Positions 35,962-47,556 of a DNA stretch of 64,000 nucleotides are shown here, piece by piece. The translations under genes and the position numbers were made by a program. Each line of letters starts with the position of its first letter. Position 1 is the first letter of the stretch. Location of the stretch: assembly GCA_963556495.2 (NCBI GenBank), contig OY747704.1, forward strand, positions 37,005,001 to 37,069,000, written 5' to 3'. The notes below the pieces were generated by a model that saw nothing but the letters and a program-made list of their open reading frames with translations, searched no databases and was not told the DNA's origin. The stretch is from Valencia hispanica. Taxonomy: Eukaryota > Chordata > Actinopteri > Cyprinodontiformes > Valenciidae.

Positions 35962-37658
35962 TATGAGGTTCCAAATGTGCCAAAAATGTTGGTCTATGTT
36001 CTCAGGCACACTGTTTATGTCAACTTAACAAGTAAGTTAGCATTTAGGTGCGTCTATGTAACTGGCAGCAGTACTTTTGAAGATACAAACTTGCAATTGA
36101 TTACTACATTGCCCATGTAAATGACTAACCTGACCAAACATTTAGCCTTTTCAGGGTTATTTAATTATGTAATTGCTGTAGTCTTGTTACTCTGTCATTA
36201 CAACCTGTCATCTTCCCTGTTGTTGCAACTTGTTGTTACAACCTGTCGTCTCCTCTGCTGTTAGAACCTATCGTCTCCCCTGTCGTTACAACCTGTCGTC
36301 TCTGTCGTTACAACCTGTCATCTTCCCTGTTGTTGCAACTTGTCGTTACAACCTGTCGTCTCTGTCGTTACAACCTGTCATCTTCCCTGTTGTTGCAACT
36401 TGTTGTTACAACCTGTCGTGTTCCCTGTTGTTGCAACTAGTTGTTACAACCTGTCATCTTCCCTGTTGTTGCAACTTGTTGTTACAACCTGTCGTCTCTG
36501 TCGTTACAACCTGTCATCTTCCCTGTTGTTGCAACTTGTTGTTACAACCTGTCGTCTCTGTCGTTACAACCTGTCGTCTTCCCTGTTGTTGCAACTTGTT
36601 GTTACAACCTGTCGTCTCTGTCGTTACAACCTGTCATCTTCCCTGTTGTTGCAACTTGTTGTTACAACCTGTCGTCTCTGTTGTTACAACCTGTTGTCTT
36701 CCCTGTTGTTGCAACTTGTTGTTACAACCTGTAATCTTCCCTGTTGTTGCAACTTGTTGTTACAACCTGTCGTCTCTGTTGTTACAACCTGTCGTCTTCC
36801 CTGTTGTTGCAACTTGTCGTTACAACCTGTCGTCTTCCCTGTTGTTGCAACTTGTCGTTACAACCTGTCCTCTCTGTTGTTACAACCTGTTGTCTTCCCT
36901 GTTGTTGTTATTTGTCCACATTTGCCAGTGTCATTACTTTGTGTGCTTATGCAGAGTTGTCAGTTTCATCTTTATTTTGTGTTTGATGTTACAGCAGAAA
37001 GTAATCATCTTTATGTATGTTACAACCTGTTTGCTCAGTCTGAAGCTTTGGCTCACGAATTACCGGTCATCAGAACTGGTATTTCAAAATAAGAGTCTTT
37101 GGCATACCCATTTTTGCCAAGGTTTAGCCTCGTTTTTACTGTCACCATGAGCTCAATTGCCATTAAAATGTGAACTAAAGGAGTGCAACATCGGAATTTC
37201 TCATCTTTTGATATAGATAACAGTCAATGGTTGTAACATACGTAAAGATGATTACTTTATGCTGTAACATCAAACACAAAATAAAGATGAAACCGACAAC
37301 TCTGCATAAGCACACCAAGTAATGACACTGGCAAATGTGGACGAATAACACTGCCAGGCAACAGAGGAAGACAACAGGGGAAACAACAGGCTGTGACAAC
37401 AGGGGGAGACGACAGGTTGTAACGGCAGAGTAACAAGACTACAGCAATTACATAATTAAATAAACCTGAAAAGGCTAAATGTTTGGTCAGGTTAGTCATT
37501 TACATGGGCAATGTAGTAATCAATTGCAAGTTTGTATCTGCAGAAGTACTGCTGCCAGTCACATAGACGCACCCAAATGCTAACTTACTTGTTAAGTTGA
37601 CATATGCAGTGTGCCTATGAACATAGACCAACATTTTTGGCACATTTGGAACCTCATA
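35962..37658. mobile_element. Fold-back element with asymmetric minisatellite
   Basis: The outer arms 35962-36194 and 37426-37658 are inverted copies (TATGAGGTTCCAAATGTGCC at the left edge, its complement at the right). The inner arms 36906-37025 and 37226-37345 are also inverted copies (around CACATTTGCCAGTGTCATTA). About 200 bp of unique spacer separates them. Between outer and inner arm the left side holds about 710 bp of 60-bp tandem repeats, while the right side has only about 80 bp of related sequence. No transposase and no clear target duplication. The open frames across it are by-products of the repeat. Confidence 0.85.
36196..36905. repeat. 60-bp minisatellite
   Basis: Four consecutive units from 36481 to 36720 are in perfect 60-bp register with only scattered substitutions, and degenerate or partial units lie on both sides. 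Each unit combines GTTACAACCTGTCGTCTCTG and CTTCCCTGTTGTTGCAACTT, themselves variants of a shorter GTTACAACCTGTC motif, so the unit has an internal sub-repeat. A length multiple of three and few stops explain the long open frames across it. Confidence 0.95.
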
Positions 37659-37659
37659 G

Positions 37660-38341
37660 AGGCTGACATCAAGCTGACGTCACAGACGTCTGTCATACAG
37701 TGCAGCTGACTGCAGTGTTGCCAACTTAGCGACTTTGTCGCTATTTCTAACGACTTTTCAGACCCCCTTAAATACTTTTTTTCCCCCAAAAACCGCCTAG
37801 CGACAAATCTAGCGACATTTCTGACCACCCTCAGCTACTTTCTGTGAAACTTTGTCGCCGACATTTCCTGCAGTTTAGAGACCCAGCTTGCTCCTACCCA
37901 GAGGGAATGATCTGCGCATGTGTATGCTGCATGATCAGAGTATGTCGACCGACTAATCAACCTTTTTCGGTTCATTTCATCCACTCACAAACGAAGTTGT
38001 TTTGTAGTTAATGTTAATTCAAAAGTAAAAAATAAATCTGCATGAATATAAGACCGATCTTTCAACGGGAATTAAGGCAGAAGCTTGTCTGTATTAAGCT
38101 GCATCGCACACCTGTGGTGCATTCAATGAACGTTCGAAATGTATGGTGAGTTCAAAAACGTAGGACATTTAAAACTTATGACAAAAACCCCCACTAAAAA
38201 TAATACCATAAGCAATAAACATTTGATGCATGCTAAATATGCCCTACTTATTTTTACAAAATACTAAAAAAACAAACAACTATATTCTCTCTATTAATTA
38301 ATTTCGTCATCTTGAGATAGCTCAGCAAATGCTTGGTTTTT
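37660..38341. other. Intergenic sequence, no gene recognised
   Basis: A small direct repeat of CGACTTTGTCGCTATTTCTA-like words occurs near 37725-37850 (repeated GCGAC...TTTCTGAC). No coding or RNA gene evidence. Confidence 0.35.
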
Positions 38342-38553
38342 TCCGCTCTCCACCAATCACAAAATTAAAATGCAGTGGCCACGGTTCAACCCTAAGAGGG
38401 CAGCACTAAGACGTTTTTAGACCAAAAAGTGTAGAATTAAACAAGTTTACACGAAAATATAAAAAAATTCCCAGAAACTGAAAGATTGCATTGGTAAAGA
38501 CCAATTTATACAGTTTAGAAGCAAAAAAAAAAAAGTTGTTTGGGGGTTTAGTT
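38342..38553. repeat. Dispersed repeat, copy 2
   Basis: Same family and orientation as 21061-21263. Differences are point changes and an A-tract length change. Confidence 0.85.
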
Positions 38554-38884
38554 TCTCTTTAAAGAAATCTCAAAGGCCTTCACAGAACAGCTGTATTTAT
38601 ACTGAGATTTCATTAGACAGAGGTGGACATTAGAGGACTCTTGAGGTTGCGTAGTTGCTGTGGAGTTCATTTAGGGCAAGCAGCGAAAGTACTAATAAAT
38701 TCAAATGTGGCGGGGACCTCAGGGGCTTTCCTGTGTTCAGGAAATCAACAATTAGGATATCCCAACATACCACTGAGATGATGCGGATTTCTCTTTCGAT
38801 GTGTTTACCTAATTGCGCCCAGCAGGTGGCGACGCTAAACTTTTTACTCACACTCATGAAGCTTTCTAATTATGACCCCCGTTT

Positions 38885-38998
<114 letters not shown>

Positions 38999-39720
38999 TC
39001 TTGTATATTTTGCTGTGAAGAAGAAACCGAAGCTGCCACGTATAATCGCCAAGTAAAGTTGAGATTACATGACTCGACCATTTCTTTATTACTGCGACTT
39101 ATCAGCCATTATGATCAAGGACAGTACACAGATATTGTTGTGACAACGCAGCAATGTCCTCAAAAAATTGCCTTCCTGGCATTTCACCACACCATAACCC
39201 TATGGTGTTGCTTAGAGTCACAGTCTCACATATAGACAAATCTCCTAAACAGCAGTTCATTGAATTCAGACATTATTTTAATTATTTGCTTTAGCTTATA
39301 AGATCAATGCGAAATGGAAAATTCAAACATGTAATTGGTGAGAACTTTATTTTAGCAATAAGAGTTAAATGTAATAAATAAATGTGGCGTTCCTGATTAC
39401 ATTTGGTTCAAGTGTGCTTTTGGTTCTCTGTGCTTAATGATGTAAAACCACATCTCCAAGAAATATTGTTTTTGCACCCATGCTGAGAATTAAGAAAAAT
39501 AATGTTAAACCCAACATGGGGGACTAGGCTCCTAAAGTAACAGAGAAAAAAAAGTAATAGTCAAATAAACTAAATTCTTTTTTTCTTTTTTAAAAAGTTT
39601 TTAATGCAAAATGGTAAGACTTTATAATTCTAACCGAATAATATACTTATATTCAGTGATTTCTGTCTATATAGCAAGTGTAAAATAATCTACATGTCAC
39701 ACTTATTAAATCAAAAATGA
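38999..39720. other. Downstream flank of the H1-like gene
   Basis: AT-rich; no gene recognised. A possible polyadenylation hexamer for the H1-like gene (AATAAA on minus) lies at 39721-39726. Confidence 0.4.
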
Positions 39721-39908
39721 TTTATTATTTCCAACAATGCATTTCAGTCTACAATAGACGGTGACAGATAAGGTGGAAAAGAGAGAAAAAATAGGAGATG
39801 GAAGAAACTAGCAAGTTCTGTAAAGCAAACTTATTTTTGTTGAATGCTTCTTAGTCCACGCTGAATGAAAAAGCCGAGAAGAAGTGCCTTTTGGTTCCAT
39901 GGTAGCCT

Positions 39909-40424
39909 TCACTTCTTGGCTGCAGCTTTGGTCCTTCTAGCTTTGGCCCTCTTCACCTTCTTGGGGCTCTTTGGCTTCTTAGCCTTTTTGGCCGCAGCAG
40001 GTTTTTTGGCTTTCTTAGGGCTCTTGGACTTCCTCTTCTTTTTTGGTGACTTTTTAGCTGCTTTTTTGGTGGCCTTCTTTGCCTTCTTCTTCTTGGTCTT
40101 TGGCTTCTTTTTCTTCACCACCTTCCTCTTTCTGGGCTTAGGAGGCTTCTTGTTAACCTTAAAGGAGCCTTTGGTCCGGATCAAAACTTTCTTGTTCACA
40201 AGACGCTTGATGGCAACGGCGATCCTTGCCTTGTTCTTCACCACATCATATCCTCCAGCTTTAAGAGCCTTCTTCACAGCTGCCAGGGACACGCCACCAC
40301 GCTGTGAAGAGGCAGATACAACCTTCAGGATCAGGTCAGACACTGAAGGGCCTGATTTCTTCTTAGATTTGGCTTTCTTTTTAGCCGGAAGTGCCGCCGG
40401 CAAAGCAATCGCAGGAGAAGACAT
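39909..40424 (-). CDS. Linker histone H1-like protein, intronless
   Basis: A 171-codon single-exon frame. After a short N-terminal leader (about 1-24, Ala/Pro then Lys/Ser) comes the winged-helix globular domain (about 25-95), recognisable by [15 protein letters not shown], the [18 protein letters not shown] core and a final SFKVNKK. The remainder is a Lys/Pro/Ala tail with SPKK-type motifs. Linker histones bind nucleosome entry and exit DNA and compact chromatin. Compared with canonical replication-dependent H1, the globular domain is slightly shortened before SFKVNKK (the GTGAS segment is absent) and the tail is unusually rich in SPKK, a pattern found in germ-cell or sperm-type variants. 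I see no classical histone 3' stem-loop after the stop, and there is a candidate AATAAA at 39721. Subtype is therefore uncertain: a polyadenylated or gonadal H1 is my inference. Confidence 0.88.
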   Translation of the reverse strand: MSSPAIALPAALPAKKKAKSKKKSGPSVSDLILKVVSASSQRGGVSLAAVKKALKAGGYDVVKNKARIAVAIKRLVNKKVLIRTKGSFKVNKKPPKPRKRKVVKKKKPKTKKKKAKKATKKAAKKSPKKKRKSKSPKKAKKPAAAKKAKKPKSPKKVKRAKARRTKAAAKK

Positions 40425-40518
40425 TGTAGAGCTCCACCCGCAGGCTCAGGTCAGTTGAGGTCAAACACAGGATTGGTCAGAGAAATCCTTCTGCTTGTCT
40501 GCATCAGAATGTCAGGCT

Positions 40519-40526
40519 TTATAAAA
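40519..40526 (-). promoter_or_regulatory. TATA box of the H1-like gene
   Basis: TTTTATAA on the minus strand, about 95 nt before the start codon, in good position relative to the H1 box at 40603-40610. Confidence 0.75.
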
Positions 40527-40530
40527 CCAT

Positions 40531-43400
40531 GATGAGAGCCCTATAGAGGCAGTCCCATCACCACAGTGGGCACCTTCCCCACCCTTTCTGACATGATAAG
40601 GATTGTGTTTTCGTCAACTGGAGTTTCCTGTAAAAATTCAAAGAAAGTTGTTGAATATCTGCATAATTTAAAGTTTAAAAAATTGCACAAAACCTCTACT
40701 TCATATATGTCTATTTTCACTAAAGAAATGGTTATATTTGTGGCTGTTTCCTTGCCTCTTTAGAAGCTGGCAGTTGTCTGATGTAAGTTCAGATGTGGGT
40801 TTTGGTCATTTTACAAACTTTATATCCTCTAAATAATCAAGTTAAAAATACATGACTTAATCATCTTAAAGTGTTGGATATGTTTTATGTATTTTCCTTA
40901 AATCTGTGTTCTATTTCAGTTTTATTTGTATAATTAATCCATTGAAAGACGACCAAAGAAACACAGTTGCCTCCTCGGTAAACTGCAGTCTTGATAAAAG
41001 TAGTGTCACTTCTTCAGAGATAAGATGATATTAAGCTAATTTAAACAGAGATGGATTTCCATGAATAGATTGAAAAAGGCTCAATGACAAAACAAAAGAG
41101 GAAAATAATAGAATGATATGTACCTAGTGAATAAAACCTCATGAGAACCATAGAGAAACAGTTCCAGCACTTTCCCCACATTCTCTGACATAAGGATTGT
41201 GTTTTCTTTACCTGGATTTCTTATAAGAATTTCAGAAAAAGTGGTTGCATATCCACATAAAAGCACATTGAAAAATTTCACACAACCTTTATTTCATAAA
41301 TATATATTTTTAATAAAGACTTGTTCAAATTTGTAGCCGTTTTATTGCTCCTTTATAAGGTGACAGTTGTCAGATGTAATTTCAGATGTTCATTTTAGAC
41401 CATTTCTAAGGTTAATAACCTCAAATTAAACCACTAGGAAAATATCCATGTAAACCTTAAAGTGGGTGAAAGTTTTTATTTGTTGTTCTAAAATTTCTGT
41501 TCTAATTAATTTTTATTTGGTGAATACATACTTTGAAAGATGATACAAAAAACACAATTGGCTCCTCTGATGAAAGTACTGTCTCTTCACCAATAGGATC
41601 TCAAATAAGCACAAACAAAGATGGTTTTGAATGACAGGATTATGTGTGAACTGCTTATTGAAAACAAAATAAAATAATATATTAGCACAGTATGTAGAGC
41701 ATAAAACTCTAATGAGAACCATATGGAAACAATCCCCCCACCACAGTGTGCACCGTCCCCACCTTCACTGACATCGTAATAATTGTGTTTCCTTCAGTTG
41801 GATTTTTCTAAGCTAAATCTGAAAAAAAGGGTTAAAGATTCTCATAAAAGCCCCTTATAAAGTCATGCAAAATCTCAACTTTATACATTTTTACTCTTAT
41901 TACAAGCTTGTTCAAAATATTATGATTTTCTTGTTCCTTTACAAGCAACAAGTTGTCACATACAATTTCAGATGTGCATTTTGGATTTTCTAAGTTTATA
42001 ACCTCTAAACAATCCAGTAGAAAGACTTATAATGAAATCATCTTAAAGAATGTGATGTGTCTGATACATTGTCCCACAATTTCAGTTTTCTTTCAGTATA
42101 TTGGCTAAATGGATTGATTGAAAGATTATCAAAGAAACACAGTTGGTTCCTGTAAGCTGAAGTAATAAATAAAAGTCATGTGACTTCTTCACAGATGACA
42201 ACATCTCAAAGGATTTGAAACAAACATGGGTTTGTGTGACAGGGTGACAAGAAAAATGAATAAATAATAAATGAATAAAATAAGTAAATTATATAGATTT
42301 ATTTGTTACGCAAAAAAAAAGAAAAAAGAGATGAGAGCCATATAGAAGCAATCCTACTACCACAGCCCACAGTGGGCACCCGCTCTGACATGACGAGTGT
42401 GTTTTCTCAAATTGGGGTTTTCTGTAAAACTTAAGAAAAATGACATTGTAAACACATAAAAGCACAATCTAAAAATCCTATACAATTTGTACTTTATAAA
42501 TCTATAATTTCATTGAAAACGTATTTGAATACAGAAAAGGTATTTCGCTTCCATTCAAGCTGGAAGCTATAAGATGTCAGTTCAGATGGGCATTTTACAC
42601 AATTTACAAGATCTCTGACCTCAAAATTAAAAAAAAGAAAAATAACTTAGGAAATAATCTTTAAGCCCATGATTTTCTTAACATATTGTCCTAAAATTTG
42701 TGTTTTATGTCATTTTTATTTGCTTTATAAATTCTTTGTAAGATGATCAAAGAAACACAGTTGTTTCTTCAGTAAGCTATGGTTATGAAAAAGTGTCTTC
42801 CTTTCACAGGTCAGAAATTGTTATAAAACAGAGTCACTTATTCACAGATCAGAAGATCTTTTGTGTATGAAAGCAAAGATGCTTTTGAATGACAGGATGA
42901 TGCTTGATACTATGTGATCATTATTCAAGGATAAATCTCAAATGAGAACCATATAGAGACAGTCCCAGGACCACAGTAGGGAACTTCTCCACCTTCACTG
43001 ACATGTTAAAAATTTGGTTTCCTTCACCTGAATTTCGCTGAGCTATTCAGAGAAAGTGGTTGAGTATCAAGATAAAAGAACCTTAAAATCCTCACAGTTT
43101 GAGCTTTATCGATTTATTTTCTTTTAAAATTGGTTCAAATATGTCACAGGGTTGTTACATTTTTAGAAGCCTGCAGTTCTCAGATATCGGTTTAGATGTG
43201 TATTGTGTACCATTTACAAGGTGAGTGACCTCTAAATAATTAAACAGAAATATTTGTAATTAGGTCATCTTAAACAATGTAATGTTTCAAAAATACTTTT
43301 TTGCCTAATTAGTTCAATGAAATATGAACAGAAAAACACAGTTTGCACCTCTGTTAAAAATAGTATAAAAGTATCTGAAGCAGATTTGTGTCCCCCCTTT
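40531..43400. repeat. Tandem array of five units of about 0.6 kb containing the H1 promoter region
   Basis: Unit starts, marked by ATGAGAACCATA-like words, fall near 40531, 41140, 41711, 42331 and 42941, so spacings are about 570-620 bp. Each unit repeats in order: a CCACAGTGGGCACC-like block, CTGACAT, the H1-box region (TTGTGTTT), a GAAAAAGTGGTTG-like stretch, CAGTTGTCAGATGTAA, AGATGATCAAAGAAACACAG and a TTTTATN(1-3)C-type TATA-like end. The unit next to the gene is the functional promoter. Units 2-5 have no H1 coding sequence. Divergence is substantial (many substitutions and indels), so the array is old. No coding frame is conserved across units. Confidence 0.85.
40603..40610 (-). promoter_or_regulatory. 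H1 box (AAACACAA)
   Basis: Exact AAACACAA on the minus strand about 80 nt upstream of the TATA box. This element is characteristic of vertebrate H1 gene promoters. The octamer recurs exactly at 41197-41204 and 41783-41790 and with one change at 42397-42404 in the repeat units behind the gene. Confidence 0.75.
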
Positions 43401-44439
43401 CACCAGCCATTTAGTCAGAGGTGTACACATATTGATTAAAAACACTTTATTGTTTTAAGCCTTCTTGTTTTAAGCATCAGTCTTGTTTTCTCATGTCCTG
43501 ATATTTCTGTTTGTTGGACTTCAACAGTCCCAGTTACCTACTATTACATCGAACGTAAAAGAATAAACTGTAATTTCTTCTCCTTTCTAGATTTTTTTAA
43601 ACCAGAAAATCAAATAGCTAATCAAGCAAAGGGCAAGAAGCCTTTTAAAAATTGCAGTACAAATACCGTTCTTGCCTATAGATAAGGGTAATATTTTAAT
43701 TAAATCTTTTGTGGTGGGAAAAAAGTATTCATTTTTTGACTCTGAATAGACTTGTTGAAAATAAACATGTTTCAATGAGTCAAGGTATTTTTATGCAAAC
43801 TGTAAAAATGACGTTTTTGTCACAATTATTTTTTTTCTCAACTGACAGATTGAATAAAATGCCAGACAGTATTTAATTAAAATGGAGATCATTAACAGAC
43901 AAACCCACAAGAGGCAACGGGTAATGTTAAATGTTTCTCTTGTAAAATGCTTAATCAAACCGCTCAAACCAAACTGATATATTCTCCTGCTCTATCTGAT
44001 TATTTATTTTGCTGTATTGCTGAGTGATAGCAAGTTTGCATGTATGTGCAGGAGAGAGAAGATTGGCAGACATACTCCTTCCTCCTGTGGTGCACTGATA
44101 GCGCCTCCTTCAGTTGCATTCAAAGGAGCAAACAGGAAAAGGTTGGCATCAGAGTGCAGTTCAGCTTCATTCCTGTCAGTGGCGACTCAGTCCTGCTGGT
44201 ATTAGAGCACCTATGTTTTATTTCAGTCACTCACCATGACAGATGTACAAATGCAGAGCATTTCATTGTGAAAAGATTAACATTAAAATTTGGCATTAAA
44301 AGGTAAAAACAAACAACATTCCTGTTTAGCTTAATTTTAAATTTTTAAAATCTGATTAAAAACTATTAAACATTAGCAGACAAACAGCACCTGTCTAAAC
44401 AAAAAGCAGTTTTGGTTTTCATGTACTTTTCACACTCTT
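43401..44439. other. Intergenic sequence
   Basis: AT-rich; overlapping short frames near 44017-44306 have no recognisable domain. No gene called. Confidence 0.4.
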
Positions 44440-45487
44440 ATTTAATATCCACATGCTCCCACTAGCCCAGATTATAACAACCAATAAGATGAGCTACCAT
44501 AACTATGCAGATGATACTCAGCTCTGACGATGTCACCAGGTGACTTTAAACCCATCCAAGTAAGTAATCCTTGAGTAAATGCATCGAGCAAATCAATGGA
44601 TGGGTGTGCCATAACTTTCCCCAGCTGAACAGAAACAACACAGAAGTAATTACTTGTGGACCTAAACAGGAATGATCAAGACTCAGCACACAGCTTCAGT
44701 TAACACAGCTAGAAACTACTGATCAAGCCCAAAATCTAGTTGTAGTGATGGACTCAGACCTGAACCTCCAGGGTCACATAAAGGCAATAACAAGGTCAGC
44801 CTTCTATCACCTGAAGAACATTTCTAGGATTAAAGGACTGATGTTGCAACAGGACCTAGACAAACTCATCCATGCGTTTATCTTTAGTCGGATTGATTAC
44901 TGCAACAGCGTCTTCACAGGTCAATCCTAAAAAGTCAATCAGACATCTGCAGCTGATCCAGAACGCTGCTGCTCGTGTCCTGACTAGAACCAGGAAAGTA
45001 GAGCACATCACCCCAGTTCTAAAGTCCTTATACTGGCTCGCTGTAGCTCAGAGAATAGACTTCAAAATACTTTTACTAGTTTATAAATCATTAAATGGCT
45101 TAGCACCAAAGTATGTTGAAGATCTACTGTCGCTATACCAACCCCCCAGACCACTCAGGTCCTCTAATTCCAGTCTACTCAACATCCTTAGAATTAGAAC
45201 CAAACATAGAAAAGCAGCTTTCAGTTTCCATGCTCCTCTAATCTGGAACAAACTTCCAGAAAACTGCAAAGCTGCTGAAACAGTTCTTTTAAATCACAAC
45301 TAAAAACGTATCTTTTCATGTTTCATATGTTTTGTGTATGCTTCTTGCTTTATTGCTGTTTTTACTTTATATGCTTTGTCTTTGTTTTACTGCTATTTTT
45401 ATTTTACCCCTTAATCATGTAAAGTACCTTGAATTACCTTGTTGTTGAAAGTTTGCAATACAAATAAAATTGCCTTGCCCTGCCTTG
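44440..45487 (+). mobile_element. L2-like retrotransposon, most complete copy
   Basis: The reverse-transcriptase catalytic box NYADDTQL is readable at 44501-44526, followed in shifted frames by [20 protein letters not shown], then [20 protein letters not shown] and the [20 protein letters not shown] segment, which leads on to a WNKLPENCK-type end. The 3' tail TACAAATAAAATTGCC and a (GCCTT)n-like end close it near 45487. One frameshift lies near 44930 (between the DYCNSVFTG and PKKS blocks) and a stop follows YADDTQL, so it is inactive. Confidence 0.9.
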
Positions 45488-45599
45488 CCTAGCGTTTGAA
45501 TGACCATAAATACAATTTTTGGAGCTAAAGTATGTCAGGCTATCACTTTCTGAATTTAGTTCTAACGAAGTTGTAAAAATTAAAATGGACTCTGTTAAG

Positions 45600-46530
45600 C
45601 CTACAGTGGGGCAAAACAAATATTTGGCAGCCTCCAATTGTGCAAGTTTTCTCACTTAAAAAGATAAGAGAGGTTTGTAATTTTCATCATAGTTACACTT
45701 CAACTGTGAGAGACAGAATTTGAAAAAAAAACAGGAAATCAGCTGCTATGATTTTTAAAGAATTGATTTGTATAATGGTGCAGAAAATAAGTATTTGGCA
45801 AATAACAATCCTTCAATCCGTTGTAAAGTAACCTTGGCTGGCAATAACAGAGATCAAACTTTCCTGTAGGTCTTCACCAGGTTTGCACACACTGTAGCTG
45901 GTATTTTTGGCCCATTCTTCCATCCAGATCTTCTCTAGGGCTCTGATGTTTTTGGGGCAGTCGCTGGGCAACATTGACTTTAAACTCCCTCTACAAATTA
46001 TCTATTGGATTAAGGTCTAGAGACTGGCTAGGCCAATCCAGAACCTTTAAATGCTTTTTATGTGGCCACTACCTTGTTGCTCGGGTGGTGTGTTTGGGAT
46101 TATTGTCATGCTGAAAGACCCAGCCACATTTCCTCTTCAATGCTCTCACTGATGGATGGAAGTTTTTGCCCAAAATCTCACGATACCCCATTCATCCTTT
46201 TCTTAATACTTATCAGTCGTCCTGTCCCCTTTGCAGAAAAGCAGCCCAAAGCACAATTTTTCCACCCCCATGCTTCACAGTGGCTATGGTGTTCTCAGGA
46301 TGGAAATTAGCATTCTTCCCCCTCCAAACATGGCGAGTGGCATTTATACCAAAGAGTTTTATTTTGTCTCATTTGACCACATTACGTTCTCTCAGTCCTC
46401 CTCTAGATTATCCAGATTGTCTCTGGCAAACTTTAGACGGGCCTGGGCATGTGATGGTTTAAGCAGGGATACTGCAGGGTTTTAATCCATGACGACATAG
46501 TGTGTTACTAATAGTAACCTTTCTTACTTT
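45600..46530 (-). mobile_element. Degenerate Tc1-like transposon, third family
   Basis: The left end TACAGTGGGGCAAAACAAAT is the terminus of a widespread fish Tc1-like family. The interior, in reverse, encodes a decayed transposase. Plus-strand landmarks are GGCACATTCTTCCATCCAGA-like and TTGTCATGCTGAAAGACCCA near 46105-46130. The right end is truncated around 46530 before the DNA-binding domain, so the N-terminal coding part is missing. Confidence 0.8.
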
Positions 46531-47098
46531 GCTTCTTCAAAGGTAGATATGACAACATGACTGCTCATTAGACCTCCATTATATATCCAATCTCTAAATC
46601 ATATAAGTGGGTGCAATGTCACTATAGCACAAGGACTGCTTGGGTGCATTTTTAGTGGAGTATAATACTTCAGGTACCCTGCATCAAAACTTTGCTTGCC
46701 AGTAATATATTTGACCAATTGGATAGACTTTGCCTGTCTATCTGCTCACATGTCATATATATCAAGCTCAAAAATCTAAGGGAGATAAGTGAGGACACTA
46801 TGTTGATAAAAATAAAAGATTAGTGAGGAAAATGTGGGTTAATAATGATCAGTTTCAATGTGGTACTACTGGAGTAGTATGGATTCATGAAATCATTCCA
46901 TGTTGGAAGAAAGACCACGCCAAAATCAGTCCCTTTAGCACCACGTGCCACAGTAAAACCACGTCATTTCCAGAGCTTTATGATACCATTTACCAAGCAT
47001 CATCAGAGTCTGTCACCCATTTTGCCTTCACCATTAGGTGGGTTCTGCACTGGAAAATGCTGCATCTGTATTGTAGCCCTATTTCATCTTTTTTGGGT
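46531..47098. other. Intergenic sequence
   Basis: No gene seen. A short word, AATATATTTGACCA, is shared with 52760 in the tetraspanin intron and may mark another degraded repeat. Confidence 0.35.
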
Positions 47099-47215
47099 AG
47101 GCAAGGCAAGGCAAGGCAATTTTATTTGTATAGCACACTTTCAACAGCAGGGTAATTCAAGGTGCTTTACATGATTTGGTGATTTAAAAGAAACACATAA
47201 AAGAAACACAATTAA
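47099..47215 (-). mobile_element. L2-like 3' end, inverted solo tail
   Basis: (GGCAA)n followed by TTTTATTTGTATAGCACACT and GGTGCTTTACATGATTTGG, the reverse complement of the L2 tail at 45400-45487. Confidence 0.85.
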
Positions 47216-47407
47216 ATAGACAATTATTCTAAAGTAACATATTTTACACCCAACTATTTTGAGTTTTACTATATTTAGAAAAGTCTGGATTTTTCTATAA
47301 CCACTTTCGAAGCTGAAATCAGTGAAGAAGAAAAATCGTCTTAAAATCTCTAAAGGCCCCTCCACCCACCCCCGCTACCTCGCTAGGCGAATTGGGTATG
47401 GACAATG

Positions 47408-47506
<99 letters not shown>

Positions 47507-47556
47507 CGATCTATCTATCTATCTATCTATCTATCTATTGGCACGCTATCTATCTA
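47408..47556. repeat. (GATA)n / (TATC)n palindromic microsatellite
   Basis: About 25 GATA-type units switch at a single GATCGATC point (about 47503-47512) into TATC units, followed by a duplicated GGCACGCT spacer word. The two halves are mutually complementary. Confidence 0.95.

Noticed and set aside
36196..36905. CRISPR-like regular repeats
   Set aside because: There are no unique spacers; the units are contiguous and the genome is eukaryotic.
36230..37150. 306- and 250-codon open frames with Cys/Leu/Val repeats
   Set aside because: They are translations of the 60-bp minisatellite (60 is a multiple of 3), open in three frames at once.
39865..40458. 197-codon plus-strand frame rich in Phe and Leu
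   Set aside because: Antisense shadow of the Lys-rich H1-like gene.
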